From Actinoplanes missouriensis 431 (GTDB lineage Bacteria > Actinomycetota > Actinomycetes > Mycobacteriales > Micromonosporaceae), in NCBI RefSeq assembly GCF_000284295.1, contig NC_017093.1, forward strand, positions 8,060,001-8,124,000: a DNA stretch of 64,000 bases, in the 5' to 3' direction. Shown in pieces: positions 52,360 through 60,885 of the stretch; positions within the stretch are counted from its first letter, which is position 1; each line of letters begins with the position of its first letter. A program made the translations under genes and the position numbers. Below the pieces are notes generated by a model. It searched no databases. It saw only the letters and a program-made list of their open reading frames with translations, and was not told the DNA's origin.

Positions 52360-52730
52360 GGCGTGAGTATTCCAGCGGCGATCCGCCGCCAGCCCGCCCG
52401 CACCTCCCCGGGCTCCGGAGGGGCGCCGGGCACCGCGGCGGAGGAGCCCGCGCCCGTGTCGGCGTCGCTGAAGTCGGCGGTCCGGGCCAGCTCGATCTCC
52501 CGGCGGATCGCCTCCACCCCGTCGAGCGGCTGCAGCGGCTCCACCACCGCCATCAGATCGTCGTCGGCCACCACGGCCCGGGCCAGGGCCAGGGCGTGGT
52601 CACGCTCGTACGGACCGCAGACCACCGGATCCCACTCGTCGGGGTCGCCGAGCGCGCCGATGGTGACGACCCACGGCAGATCGGCGATCGGTGATCCAGG
52701 CGGCAGCTGCAGCGTCACGAGAGTGCCCAC
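52356..52730 (-). CDS. hypothetical protein
   Basis: A 124-aa acidic soluble protein: LPPGSPIADLPWVVTIGALG, DPVVCGPYERDHALALARAV, VVADDDLMAVVEPLQPLDG, then a disordered stretch and a short basic end. I recognise no family. It sits between the YihY gene and the SCO4848-like gene with a 4-bp overlap to the latter. Clean codon usage supports a real gene; GTG 52730 has no clear ribosome binding site. Confidence 0.65.
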   Translation of the reverse strand: MGTLVTLQLPPGSPIADLPWVVTIGALGDPDEWDPVVCGPYERDHALALARAVVADDDLMAVVEPLQPLDGVEAIRREIELARTADFSDADTGAGSSAAVPGAPPEPGEVRAGWRRIAAGILTP

Positions 52731-52737
52731 CGAAGCA

Positions 52738-53658
52738 TCATCGCGGGCGGGAGTGGCGAATCCAGGTGTTTTGCCCCACGGGAGCGGTTTTATCGTCAGC
52801 TGACAGATCGGTGACCCGGCCGTGCGGGCTGGTCGCGGCCCAGGCGGCGCCGAAGAGCAGCAGCTGGTTGAAGACGTACAGATAGACCAGGGCGCCCACG
52901 GCGGAGCCGACGAGCGCGTACGCCGGGTTCCGCTCCACGATCGCGACGAACGACTTGCCCACCGTGTTGAGCAGCATCAGCCCGATGCCGACCTGCAGCA
53001 CCGGCGGCGCCATCCGGCGGGCGGTCATCTTCAGCCGCGGCACGCCGGTGAGCAGGGCCGCCGCCAGCAGCATGTTGACGCCGAACGTGAGCACCAGGCT
53101 GACCACCGAGAGCAGCGTGGTGAACCCGCCGCCGGCCAGCCAGTGCAGCAGCCGCTCCAGCCCGTAGACGGCGAGCTGGGTGAGCGCCAGCAGCACCAGC
53201 AGTCCGATCAGCACGAGCAGGTCGACGGCCTGCCGCACGCCGATGTACCCGGGCTGCTCCCGGAGCTGCCAGATCAGCCGCTGGGAGGATCGGATCGACT
53301 CCACCCACCCGATGCCGGTGAAGGTCAGGCCGATGATGCCGACGATGCCGACCGTCTTCTTGCTGTCCACGATGGCTTGGACGTCGAGGAACGGCAGGTT
53401 GTCCCGGAGGAAGTCGGTCACCAGCTCGAACAGCTCGACGTTGTTGCTCAGCAGCAGGCCGAAGATGGAGTAGCCGATGAGCAGCAGGGCGAAGACCGCG
53501 AAGAATCCGTAGTAGGCGATGGCCGCGGCCAGCCGCCCGCCCTGGACGTCCCAGTACCGCAGGATGGCCCGGCAGAAATGGTCGAAGTACGGCGACCGAT
53601 ATCGCCACGTCGTGATCCGGGCTTCGGCAGCGTCGTACCCCCGGTCGATCGGGTTCAC
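52738..53658 (-). CDS. YihY/BrkB-family inner membrane protein
   Basis: A 306-aa integral membrane protein with six predicted helices: LAAAIAYYGFFAVFALLLIG, VGIVGIIGLTFTGIGWVESI, AVDLLVLIGLLVLLALTQLA, and LQVGIGLMLLNTVGKSFVAI are typical. The family was once annotated as ribonuclease BN; function is unsettled. GTG 53658 has TACGGT 6 nt upstream. Confidence 0.9.
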   Translation of the reverse strand: MNPIDRGYDAAEARITTWRYRSPYFDHFCRAILRYWDVQGGRLAAAIAYYGFFAVFALLLIGYSIFGLLLSNNVELFELVTDFLRDNLPFLDVQAIVDSKKTVGIVGIIGLTFTGIGWVESIRSSQRLIWQLREQPGYIGVRQAVDLLVLIGLLVLLALTQLAVYGLERLLHWLAGGGFTTLLSVVSLVLTFGVNMLLAAALLTGVPRLKMTARRMAPPVLQVGIGLMLLNTVGKSFVAIVERNPAYALVGSAVGALVYLYVFNQLLLFGAAWAATSPHGRVTDLSADDKTAPVGQNTWIRHSRPR

Positions 53659-53664
53659 CGGCAG

Positions 53665-53670
53665 ACCGTA
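53665..53670 (-). promoter_or_regulatory. -10 box TACGGT of leaderless yihY
   Basis: TACGGT on the minus strand, 6 nt before GTG 53658, in the 21-bp gap after the RNA ligase stop. Confidence 0.55.
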
Positions 53671-53679
53671 ACCGAGTTG

Positions 53680-54210
53680 TCAGCGCCCGAGTGGGAAGTC
53701 CCGCCGTGGCCGCCACGGCCCCTCGCCGCCGTGCGAGAAAAGCGTGAACGAGGTGACCTCGAAACTCGCCGAGAATCCGGCGAGGTCCTCGAAGACGGCG
53801 TCCAGCGCCTCCGGTGAGACGTCCTGCGCCACCGTGACGTGCGGGTGGTACGGGAACCGGGTGTCCCGCCGCACGTCCTCCGAGCGCGTGATCGCCTCGG
53901 CCAGCAGCTCACACTCACTGATGCCCTTCGCCAGCGTCACGAAAACCACCTCGGTGATCGGCCGGAACGTGCCGGTGCCGCGCAGGTGGATGGTGAACGG
54001 CGGCTGGGCGGCGGCGATCGACTCCAGGTGTTTCTCCACCGCGGGCAGCGCGTCGCCGGCCACCTCGGTCGGGCCGAGGAGCGTGACGTGTGCGGGCGTG
54101 TAGGCGGCCTGCGGGTCGCCCGCCTCGGCGCGCCGCCGGGTCAGCTGCGCGCCCCACGGTTCCGGGATGTCGATCGCCACGCCGATGCGCGTGAGTGCCG
54201 GGTCGGACAC
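53680..54210 (-). CDS. 2'-5' RNA ligase/LigT-family phosphoesterase
   Basis: A 176-aa 2H phosphoesterase with both HxT motifs: HVTLLGP near residue 41 and HPHVTVAQ near residue 122. The family includes 2'-5' RNA ligases and cyclic phosphodiesterases. GTG 54210 starts 4 nt after the trpS stop, so it is co-transcribed with trpS. The ending ERFTLFSHGGEGPWRP-like segment is conserved in actinobacterial members. Confidence 0.88.
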   Translation of the reverse strand: MSDPALTRIGVAIDIPEPWGAQLTRRRAEAGDPQAAYTPAHVTLLGPTEVAGDALPAVEKHLESIAAAQPPFTIHLRGTGTFRPITEVVFVTLAKGISECELLAEAITRSEDVRRDTRFPYHPHVTVAQDVSPEALDAVFEDLAGFSASFEVTSFTLFSHGGEGPWRPRRDFPLGR

Positions 54211-54214
54211 CGCG

Positions 54215-55249
54215 TCAGGCTCCGCGGGCCGGGGCGACGAAACCCACGTTCTGGTACGCCCGTGCCAGCGTCACCGCCGAGACGGCCCGGGCCTTCTCCG
54301 CGCCGATCGCGAGGATCTTGTCGAGGTGGGCCGGATCGTCCAGGTACGCCTTGGTGCGCTCCTGGATCGGCTTGACGAACTCGACGAGCACCTCGGCCAG
54401 GTCCTTCTTCAGGTCGCCGTAGCCGCGTCCCTCGTACCCCTCGACAAGGTCGTCGATGGTCCGGCCGGTGAGCGCGGCGTAGATGGTGAGCAGGTTACTG
54501 ACGCCGGGCTTGTTCTCCTCGTCGAAGAGGACCTCTCGTCCGGTGTCGGTGACCGCCGACCTGATCTTCTTGGCCGAGCGCGCCGGGTCGTCCAGCAGCT
54601 CGATGATGCCGTTCGGCGAGGAGGCCGACTTGGACATCTTGATCGTCGGATCCTGCAGGTCGGTGATCTTCGCGGTGTCCTTCACGATGTACGCCGAGGG
54701 GGTGGTGAAGGTCTTGCCGAACCGCGTGTTGAACCGCTGCGCCAGGTCCCGGGTGAGCTCGAGGTGCTGCCGCTGGTCCTCGCCGACCGGCACCTGGTCG
54801 GCCTGGTAGAGCAGGATGTCCGCGGCCTGGAGGATCGGGTAGGTGAAGAGGCCGACGGACGTGCTGTCCTGGCCCGCTTTCGCCGACTTGTCCTTGAACT
54901 GGACCATCCGGCTGGCCTCACCGAAACCGGTGATGCAGCTGAGCACCCAGCCGAGTTGCGCGTGCTCGGGGACGTGCGACTGCACGAAGAGCGTGCAGAG
55001 CTCCGGGTCCAGGCCGAGCGCGAGCAGCTGCGCCACCGAGACGCGAGTACGGTTGCGCAGAGCCACCGGGTCGTGCCCCATGGTGATCGCGTGCAGGTCG
55101 ACCACGCAGTAGAAGGCGTCATGCGTGTTCTGCATCGCCACCCAGTTGCGGACGGCGCCCAGATAGTTGCCGAGGTGGAAGGAATCGGCGGTCGGCTGAA
55201 TGCCGGAAAGCACACGCGGGCGGCGGGCAACGTCGGACATGGCCGCCAT
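54215..55249 (-). CDS. trpS: tryptophanyl-tRNA synthetase
   Basis: A 344-aa class I aminoacyl-tRNA synthetase. GIQPTADSFHLGNYLGAV holds the HIGH-equivalent (FHLGN); ILQAADILLYQADQVPVGED and PTIKMSKSASSPNG (KMSKS) follow. It charges tRNA-Trp. ATG 55249 is preceded by GGAGAGG; an extension to 55354 overlaps the galE promoter and is rejected. Confidence 0.96.
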   Translation of the reverse strand: MAAMSDVARRPRVLSGIQPTADSFHLGNYLGAVRNWVAMQNTHDAFYCVVDLHAITMGHDPVALRNRTRVSVAQLLALGLDPELCTLFVQSHVPEHAQLGWVLSCITGFGEASRMVQFKDKSAKAGQDSTSVGLFTYPILQAADILLYQADQVPVGEDQRQHLELTRDLAQRFNTRFGKTFTTPSAYIVKDTAKITDLQDPTIKMSKSASSPNGIIELLDDPARSAKKIRSAVTDTGREVLFDEENKPGVSNLLTIYAALTGRTIDDLVEGYEGRGYGDLKKDLAEVLVEFVKPIQERTKAYLDDPAHLDKILAIGAEKARAVSAVTLARAYQNVGFVAPARGA

Positions 55250-55374
55250 TGTGTCAGCCTCTCCCCGGTAACCGCGAATCCCCCACCGTATCGCGCCGAT
55301 GTTCGAACCTGTTGACTTATGAGCGTTTGTGGAGGATTCTATGATCGTCTTCACTAGCGAAAGGGTCTGAGCAA

Positions 55375-56349
55375 ATGAAACTGCTCGTCACCGGCGGCGC
55401 CGGCTACGTCGGCAGCGTGACCAGCAGGCTACTGCTGGACGCCGGCCACGAAGTGGTCGTCCTCGACAACCTTCGCACCGGCTTCCGCGAGGCCGTCGCC
55501 CCGGACGCCACCTTCGTCGAGGCCGACATCGCCGACGCCGCGCAGGTCCTCACCCCGGACGCCGGATTCGACGCGGTGCTGCACTTCGCCGGGCTGATCG
55601 CGGCCGGCGAGTCGATGGCCAAGCCCGGGCTGTACTGGCACGAGAACGTGGTGAAGTCGCTCGCCCTGCTGGACGCGATCCGCGCCGCCAAGGTGCCGCG
55701 GGTGATCTTCTCGTCCACCGCGGCGGTCTACGGCAACCCGGTCGAGCTGCCCATCACCGAGTCCTCGATCAAGGCCCCCACCAGCACGTACGGGTCGACG
55801 AAGCTCACCTTCGACCTGGCGCTGACCTCGGAGACGTTCGCACACGGGCTGGCTGCCGTCTCGCTGCGCTACTTCAACGTGGCCGGGGCGTACATCACCG
55901 GCGAGCACGAGATCGGCGAGCGGCACGACCCGGAGACCCACCTCATCCCGATCACCCTGCAGGCCGCCGCCGGCAAGCGGGAGAAGCTGCAGCTCTTCGG
56001 CGACGACTACCCCACCACCGACGGCACGTGCGTGCGCGACTACATCCACGTCGAGGACCTGGCGCGGGCCCACCTGCTGGCCCTGGACGCGACGGTGGCC
56101 GGCGAGCACAAGATCTACAACCTGGGCAACGGCAACGGCTTCTCCAACAAGCAGGTCGTCGAGGCCGCCCGTGAGGTCACCGGCGCGGCCATCCCGGTGG
56201 AGATCGCCCCGCGCCGTGACGGCGACCCGGCGACCCTTGTCGCCTCCTCCGAGCGCGCCCGCACCGAGCTCGGCTGGACGCCGCGGAAGAACACCCTGCA
56301 GGCGATGATCGGCGACGCCTGGACCTTCTACCGGAAGCACGTGGCATGA
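55375..56349 (+). CDS. galE: UDP-glucose 4-epimerase
   Basis: A 324-aa short-chain dehydrogenase-type epimerase interconverting UDP-glucose and UDP-galactose. NAD motif LLVTGGAGYVGSVTSRLLLD, catalytic TYGSTK (YxxxK) after SSTAAVYGNP, and DGTCVRDYIHVEDLARAHLL. ATG 55375 follows GAAAGG. It overlaps galK by ATGA, forming a two-gene galactose unit without galT. Confidence 0.95.
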   Translation: MKLLVTGGAGYVGSVTSRLLLDAGHEVVVLDNLRTGFREAVAPDATFVEADIADAAQVLTPDAGFDAVLHFAGLIAAGESMAKPGLYWHENVVKSLALLDAIRAAKVPRVIFSSTAAVYGNPVELPITESSIKAPTSTYGSTKLTFDLALTSETFAHGLAAVSLRYFNVAGAYITGEHEIGERHDPETHLIPITLQAAAGKREKLQLFGDDYPTTDGTCVRDYIHVEDLARAHLLALDATVAGEHKIYNLGNGNGFSNKQVVEAAREVTGAAIPVEIAPRRDGDPATLVASSERARTELGWTPRKNTLQAMIGDAWTFYRKHVA

Positions 56350-57476
56350 GCGTCAAGGAGATCTTCACGGCCGCCTACGGCGCCGAGCCGGCGGGCGTCT
56401 GGGCCGCGCCCGGGCGGGTGAACCTGATCGGCGAGCACACCGACTACAACGACGGCTTCGTGCTCCCCTTCGCGCTGCCGCAGCGCACCCTCGCCGCGGC
56501 CGGCCCGTCGCCGGACGACCGCTGGCACGTCTGCTCGACCCTCATCCCCGAGCCGGTGAGCTTCGGGACCACCGCGCCGGGTGAGGTCACCGGCTGGGGC
56601 GCCTACGTCGCCGGAGTGGTCTGGGCGCTGCAGGAGGCGGGCTTCGAGGTGCCGACGGCGCGCATCGCGATCGACTCGGACGTGCCGCTCGGCTCCGGCC
56701 TCTCGTCCTCCGCCGCTCTCGAGTCGGCGGTGCTGACCGCGCTGATCGACCTCGGCGGCCTGGACCTGCCGCTGGAGAAGCGCCCGGCGCTCGCCCAGCG
56801 GGCCGAGAACGTGTACGTCGGAGCGCCCACCGGAATCATGGACCAGTCGGCCTCGATCCGCTGCCAGGACGGCAAGGCGCTGTTCCTGGACTGCCGGTCG
56901 TACGAGGTCGAGCAGATCCCGTTCGACCTGGCCGCCGAGGGCCTGGCCATCCTGGTGATCAACAGCAACGCCCCGCACCAGCACGTCGACGGCGAGTACG
57001 GCGCACGCCGCAAGAGCTGCGAGGAGGCGGCCGCGCTGCTGGGCGTGCCGGCCCTGCGCGACGTCGCCACCGCCGACCTGCCGGCCGCGCTCGAGCGCCT
57101 CGGCGACGACGTCCTGGTCCGCCGGACCCGGCACATCGTCACCGAGAACCAGCGCGTCCTGGACACCGTGGCGCTGCTGCGTGACGGCCGGGTCCGCGAG
57201 GTCGGCCCGCTGCTGACCGCCTCGCACGCCTCGATGCGGGACGACTTCGAGATCACCGTGGCCCAGGTGGACGTGGCGGTGGAGGCGTCGCTCGCGGCCG
57301 GCGCGTACGGCGCCCGGATGACCGGCGGCGGCTTCGGCGGCTGTGTGCTCGCCCTGGTCGACGCGGACCGGGCCGACGCCACCGCCGCGGCGGTGGCCGG
57401 CGCGTACGCCGAGCGCGGCTTCACCGCTCCGACCAGCTGGGTCGCCGTGGCCGGGCCGGGCGCGGCGAGGATCTAG
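56346..57476 (+). CDS. galK: galactokinase
   Basis: A 376-aa GHMP kinase phosphorylating galactose at C1. APGRVNLIGEHTDYNDG (galactokinase signature), PLGSGLSSSAALESAVL (ATP loop) and MTGGGFGGCVLALV. ATG overlaps the galE stop by 4 bp. Galactose-1-phosphate uridylyltransferase is not in the window. Confidence 0.95.
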   Translation: MSVKEIFTAAYGAEPAGVWAAPGRVNLIGEHTDYNDGFVLPFALPQRTLAAAGPSPDDRWHVCSTLIPEPVSFGTTAPGEVTGWGAYVAGVVWALQEAGFEVPTARIAIDSDVPLGSGLSSSAALESAVLTALIDLGGLDLPLEKRPALAQRAENVYVGAPTGIMDQSASIRCQDGKALFLDCRSYEVEQIPFDLAAEGLAILVINSNAPHQHVDGEYGARRKSCEEAAALLGVPALRDVATADLPAALERLGDDVLVRRTRHIVTENQRVLDTVALLRDGRVREVGPLLTASHASMRDDFEITVAQVDVAVEASLAAGAYGARMTGGGFGGCVLALVDADRADATAAAVAGAYAERGFTAPTSWVAVAGPGAARI

Positions 57477-57481
57477 AGGCT

Positions 57482-57539
57482 TTACGGGGTCCTGCGGTGG
57501 GTATGGCGCACTCATGACCAGCGAACCGCAGGACCGTAA
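57482..57539. promoter_or_regulatory. inverted repeat bracketing the start of the small acidic gene
   Basis: TTACGGggTCCTGCGGT (57482-57498) faces ACCGCAGGACCGTAA (57525-57539): 15 bp pair apart from a 2-nt bulge. The ATG at 57514 and the TATGGC box lie between the arms. Could be an operator, an mRNA hairpin that hides the start, or a galK terminator. Confidence 0.5.
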
Positions 57540-57729
57540 CGTCGAGACCGACCAGCCGAACGAGTTCGGCTTCGCCGGCGGGGCCACCGCGCCCGAGCCG
57601 GAGCGCACCTCCGAGTCCCGGCTGCACGACGAGGTCGAGGCGATCGCCGTGCCGTCCGGTGACATCACCGGCGCGATCACCGAGGCGATCGACGAGGTGA
57701 CCGACCACGAGGACCGGGACCGCCACTGA
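57514..57729 (+). CDS. small acidic hypothetical protein
   Basis: A 71-aa very acidic, probably disordered protein (QPNEFGFAGGATAPEPERTS, HDEVEAIAVPSGD, EAIDEVTDHEDRDRH). No family recognised. ATG 57514 has TATGGC 6 nt upstream, near the leaderless consensus, and no ribosome binding site. An in-frame extension back to 57343 would overlap galK and is rejected. Confidence 0.5.
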   Translation: MTSEPQDRNVETDQPNEFGFAGGATAPEPERTSESRLHDEVEAIAVPSGDITGAITEAIDEVTDHEDRDRH

Positions 57730-57806
57730 TCGCAGGGGGGTGGAGTAGGCCTTTCAGCCGATCACCCACAGGAGCGAGACCAGGGGCCGGGCAGCGGTCA
57801 CCCGTC

Positions 57807-57812
57807 TATGGT
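57807..57812 (+). promoter_or_regulatory. -10 box TATGGT of leaderless STAS/ATPase gene
   Basis: TATGGT ends 7 nt before ATG 57820. It overlaps the ATG at 57808 and GTG at 57811, so those upstream starts are unlikely. Confidence 0.55.
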
Positions 57813-57819
57813 GAGCGAC

Positions 57820-58635
57820 ATGGGGGTCAGCCCACCGTATCTCTCCGATGACACCGAGCAAGGTGTCACGGTCCGCCTCGATGCCGGGGCGGACGCCGCA
57901 GTCTCTCTCCTCACGGTCCGTGGCTCCTGGGACGACCAGCTCCGGCTCAACGCCTCGGCGACGCTGCGCCGATGCTTCACCGAGCATCCGGACGCCCTCA
58001 TCGTGGACCTCACCGGGCTGCTCGACCCGAACAGCGAGAGCGCGCCGACCTGGGTGACCGCTCAGCACGCCGCGGCGGCTCTGATACCGCCGGTGCCGGT
58101 GGCGCTCTGCGTGCCGCCGGATCTGCCGCTGGCGGACCGCATGCAGGGCCTGGGAGTGGGCCGGTTCCTGCCGGTGTACGCGAAGGTGCGGCAGGCCCGG
58201 GTGGCGCTGGCCGGCCGGATCCCCGGCAGCGAGCGGCTCACGGCCACGCTGGCGCCGGACACCGACGCCCCGAGCGCCGCGCGCAACCTGGTCAGTGACG
58301 CCTGCCTGTCCTGGGGACTGGCGAGTCTGCTGCACCCCAGCCGGCTGGTCATGTCCGAGCTGGTGACGAACGCGGTCGAGCACGCCGGCACCGAGATCCA
58401 CGTGGTGGTGACCCGGCGCGGTTCGGGCCTGCACCTGGCGGTGGCCGACGGCGACCCGGCACTGCCCCGGCTGCTGCCGAGCACCACCCGCCCGCGCCCC
58501 GACCTGCCGCTCGACGAGCGGGGCCGGGGCCTGCGGACGGTGGATCAGACGGCCGCCTCCTGGGGCGCGGTGCCCGCGGAGAACGGCAAGATCGTCTGGG
58601 CGACGGTACGCAGTCCGCTTATCGGGCTTCGATGA
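57820..58635 (+). CDS. STAS domain-anti-sigma kinase (RsbW-like) fusion
   Basis: A 271-aa cytoplasmic protein. Residues ~10-130 are STAS-like (VSLLTVRGSWDDQLRLNASA, DALIVDLTGLLDPNSESAPT, VGRFLPVYAKVRQARVAL). Residues ~140-270 are a GHKL ATPase of the RsbW/SpoIIAB (HATPase_c_2) type: RLVMSELVTNAVEHAGTEIH, LAVADGDPALPRL, DERGRGLRTVDQTAASWG. Having an anti-anti-sigma-like and an anti-sigma-like domain on one chain suggests an internally controlled switch; no sigma factor lies nearby. Its last 17 bp overlap the converging cysN. Confidence 0.8.
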   Translation: MGVSPPYLSDDTEQGVTVRLDAGADAAVSLLTVRGSWDDQLRLNASATLRRCFTEHPDALIVDLTGLLDPNSESAPTWVTAQHAAAALIPPVPVALCVPPDLPLADRMQGLGVGRFLPVYAKVRQARVALAGRIPGSERLTATLAPDTDAPSAARNLVSDACLSWGLASLLHPSRLVMSELVTNAVEHAGTEIHVVVTRRGSGLHLAVADGDPALPRLLPSTTRPRPDLPLDERGRGLRTVDQTAASWGAVPAENGKIVWATVRSPLIGLR

Positions 58636-59917
58636 TCATGCCGGCGCCGACCGTACGGTTGGTGCCCTCGTCGATCAGGATGAAGCCACCGGTCGTCCGG
58701 TTGCGGCGGTACTCGTCCGCCAGCAGCGGCACGGTGGTCCGCAGCTTGATCCGGCCGATCTCGTTGAGCGCGAGCTCACCGGCCGACTCGTCGCGGTGCA
58801 GCGTGTTCACGTCCAGCCGGTACTGCACGCCGCGGACCACGGTCCGCGCCGTCCGGGTGGTGTGCTTGATCGTGTACTTCCCACCGACGCGCAGCGGCGC
58901 CGACTCGTCCATCCAGCAGATCATCGCCTCGATGTCCTGCGCGACGGCCGGCGCGTTGTTCGGCCGGCAGATCATGTCGCCGCGCGAGATGTCGATCTCG
59001 TCGGTCAGCCGGACCGTCACCGACATCGGCGGGAAGGCCTCCTCGACCGGCCCGTCCGCGGTGTCGATCGACGCGATCTTGCTGGTCAGGCCGGACGGCA
59101 GGGCGAGCACCTCGTCACCGGGCTTGAGGATGCCGGAGGCGACCTGACCGGCGTAACCCCGGTAGTCGGTCACGGTGGTGGACTGCGGGCGGATCACGTA
59201 CTGCACCGGGAACCGGACGTCGACCAGGTTGCGGTCGCTGGCGATGTGCACGTGCTCCAGGTGGTGCAGCAGGGACGGGCCCTCGTACCACGGGGACTTG
59301 TCCGACCGGGACGCGATGTTGTCGCCGTTGAGCGCCGAGATCGGGATGATCGTCAGGTCCGGGGCGTCCAGCTTCGCGGCGAACGAGGTGAACTCGTCGG
59401 CGATCCGGTCGTAGACCTCCTTGTCCCAGTCGACCAGGTCCATCTTGTTCACGCAGAGCACCAGGTGCGGCACCCGCAGCAGGGTGGTCAGGAACGCGTG
59501 TCGGCGGGACTGCTCGACCAGGCCCTTGCGGGCGTCGACCAGGATCAGCGCCAGGTCGGCAGTGGAGGCGCCGGTGACCATGTTCCGGGTGTACTGGATG
59601 TGCCCCGGGGTGTCCGCGATGATGAACTTGCGGCGCGGGGTGGCGAAGTACCGGTACGCCACGTCGATCGTGATGCCCTGCTCCCGCTCGGCCCGCAGGC
59701 CGTCGGTGAGCAGCGCGAGGTTCGTGTACTCGTCGCCGCGGGACGCGCTGGCGCTCTCCACGGCCTCGAGCTGGTCCTCGAAGATCGTCTTGGTGTCGTA
59801 GAGCAGCCGGCCGATGAGCGTCGACTTGCCGTCGTCCACGCTTCCGGCGGTGGCGAACCTCAGCAGGTCCATGCCGCGCCCGGCTGCGGCTTCCGGCTCG
59901 AGAACTGCCTGGCTCAT
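58619..59917 (-). CDS. cysN: sulfate adenylyltransferase subunit 1 (GTPase)
   Basis: A 432-aa EF-Tu-like GTPase that drives ATP sulfurylase CysD. G motifs: AGSVDDGKSTLIGRL, REQGITIDVAYRYF, DTPGHIQYTRNMVTG, NKMDLVDW; C-terminal beta-barrel domains 2 and 3 follow. No APS kinase (CysC) domain is fused at the C-terminus, unlike some CysNC. The start overlaps the cysD stop by 1 nt (TGATG). Confidence 0.95.
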   Translation of the reverse strand: MSQAVLEPEAAAGRGMDLLRFATAGSVDDGKSTLIGRLLYDTKTIFEDQLEAVESASASRGDEYTNLALLTDGLRAEREQGITIDVAYRYFATPRRKFIIADTPGHIQYTRNMVTGASTADLALILVDARKGLVEQSRRHAFLTTLLRVPHLVLCVNKMDLVDWDKEVYDRIADEFTSFAAKLDAPDLTIIPISALNGDNIASRSDKSPWYEGPSLLHHLEHVHIASDRNLVDVRFPVQYVIRPQSTTVTDYRGYAGQVASGILKPGDEVLALPSGLTSKIASIDTADGPVEEAFPPMSVTVRLTDEIDISRGDMICRPNNAPAVAQDIEAMICWMDESAPLRVGGKYTIKHTTRTARTVVRGVQYRLDVNTLHRDESAGELALNEIGRIKLRTTVPLLADEYRRNRTTGGFILIDEGTNRTVGAGMIIEAR

Positions 59918-60828
59918 CAGAAGTAACCCTCTCGCTTACGGTCTTCCATCGCGGCCTCGGACACCCGGTCGTCGCCGCGGGTGGCGCCGCGCTCGGTGAT
60001 CCGGGTGGCGGCGACCTCGTCGATCACCTTCTCGACGGTGTCCGCCTCGGAGAGCACCGCGGCGGTCTGCGACGCGTCGCCGACCGTGCGGTACCGCACC
60101 CGGCGCACCTCGGAGGTCTCGCCGTCGCGGAGCCGGATGAACTCGTTGACCGCGTAGAACATCCCGTTGCGCTCGACGACCTCGCGGTCGTGCGCGTAGT
60201 AGATGCTCGGCAGCGGGATCTGCTCCTTGGCGATGTAGTGCCAGACGTCCAGCTCGGTCCAGTTGGAGAGCGGGAACACCCGGATCGACTCGCCGGGGTG
60301 GTGCCGCCCGTTGTAGAGCGACCACAGCTCGGGCCGCTGGTTCTTCGGGTCCCACTGGCCGAACTCGTCGCGGAAGCTGAACATCCGCTCCTTGGCCCGG
60401 GCCTTCTCCTCGTCCCGGCGGGCGCCGCCGAAGAGCGCGTCGAAGCGGTACTTCTCCTGGGCGGCGAGCAGCACCGGGGTCTGGATCCGGTTGCGGGTGC
60501 CGTCCGGCAGCTCGCGGACCAGGCCGGTGTCGATCGCCTCCTGCACGCTGGCGATCACCAGGTTCAGGCCGAGCGTGGCCACCCGCCGGTCCCGGTACTC
60601 CAGGACCTCGGGAAAGTTGTGGCCGGTGTCGACGTGCATGACCGGGAACGGGATCCGCCCGGGGGCGAACGCCTTCTCCGCGAGGCGGAGCATCACGATC
60701 GAGTCCTTGCCGCCGGAGAAGAGCAGCGCTGGGCGCTCGAACTCGGCCATGACCTCCCGCATGATGAAGATGCTCTCGGCTTCGAGCGCATCCAGATGTG
60801 AGACGCGGTAGGGCTTCGTCTGGCTCAT
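59917..60828 (-). CDS. cysD: sulfate adenylyltransferase subunit 2
   Basis: A 303-aa PP-loop ATP sulfurylase forming adenosine 5'-phosphosulfate from sulfate and ATP with CysN. LFSGGKDSIVMLRLAEKAF (PP-loop), PFPVMHVDTGHNFPEVLEYR, WDPKNQRPELW, RVFPLSNWTELDVWHYI and the C-terminal ATRITERGATRGDDRVSEAA. It is 57 bp downstream of cysQ. Confidence 0.96.
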   Translation of the reverse strand: MSQTKPYRVSHLDALEAESIFIMREVMAEFERPALLFSGGKDSIVMLRLAEKAFAPGRIPFPVMHVDTGHNFPEVLEYRDRRVATLGLNLVIASVQEAIDTGLVRELPDGTRNRIQTPVLLAAQEKYRFDALFGGARRDEEKARAKERMFSFRDEFGQWDPKNQRPELWSLYNGRHHPGESIRVFPLSNWTELDVWHYIAKEQIPLPSIYYAHDREVVERNGMFYAVNEFIRLRDGETSEVRRVRYRTVGDASQTAAVLSEADTVEKVIDEVAATRITERGATRGDDRVSEAAMEDRKREGYF

Positions 60829-60885
60829 GGGCTCAGTCCCCAGACCTTTCTCCGGTGTTCACCCTGCTTGTTTGGTGCCGACTCG

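Noticed and set aside
57808..57819. Upstream ATG/GTG starts for the STAS/ATPase gene
   Set aside because: They fall inside the TATGGT box whose spacing to ATG 57820 matches the other leaderless genes.
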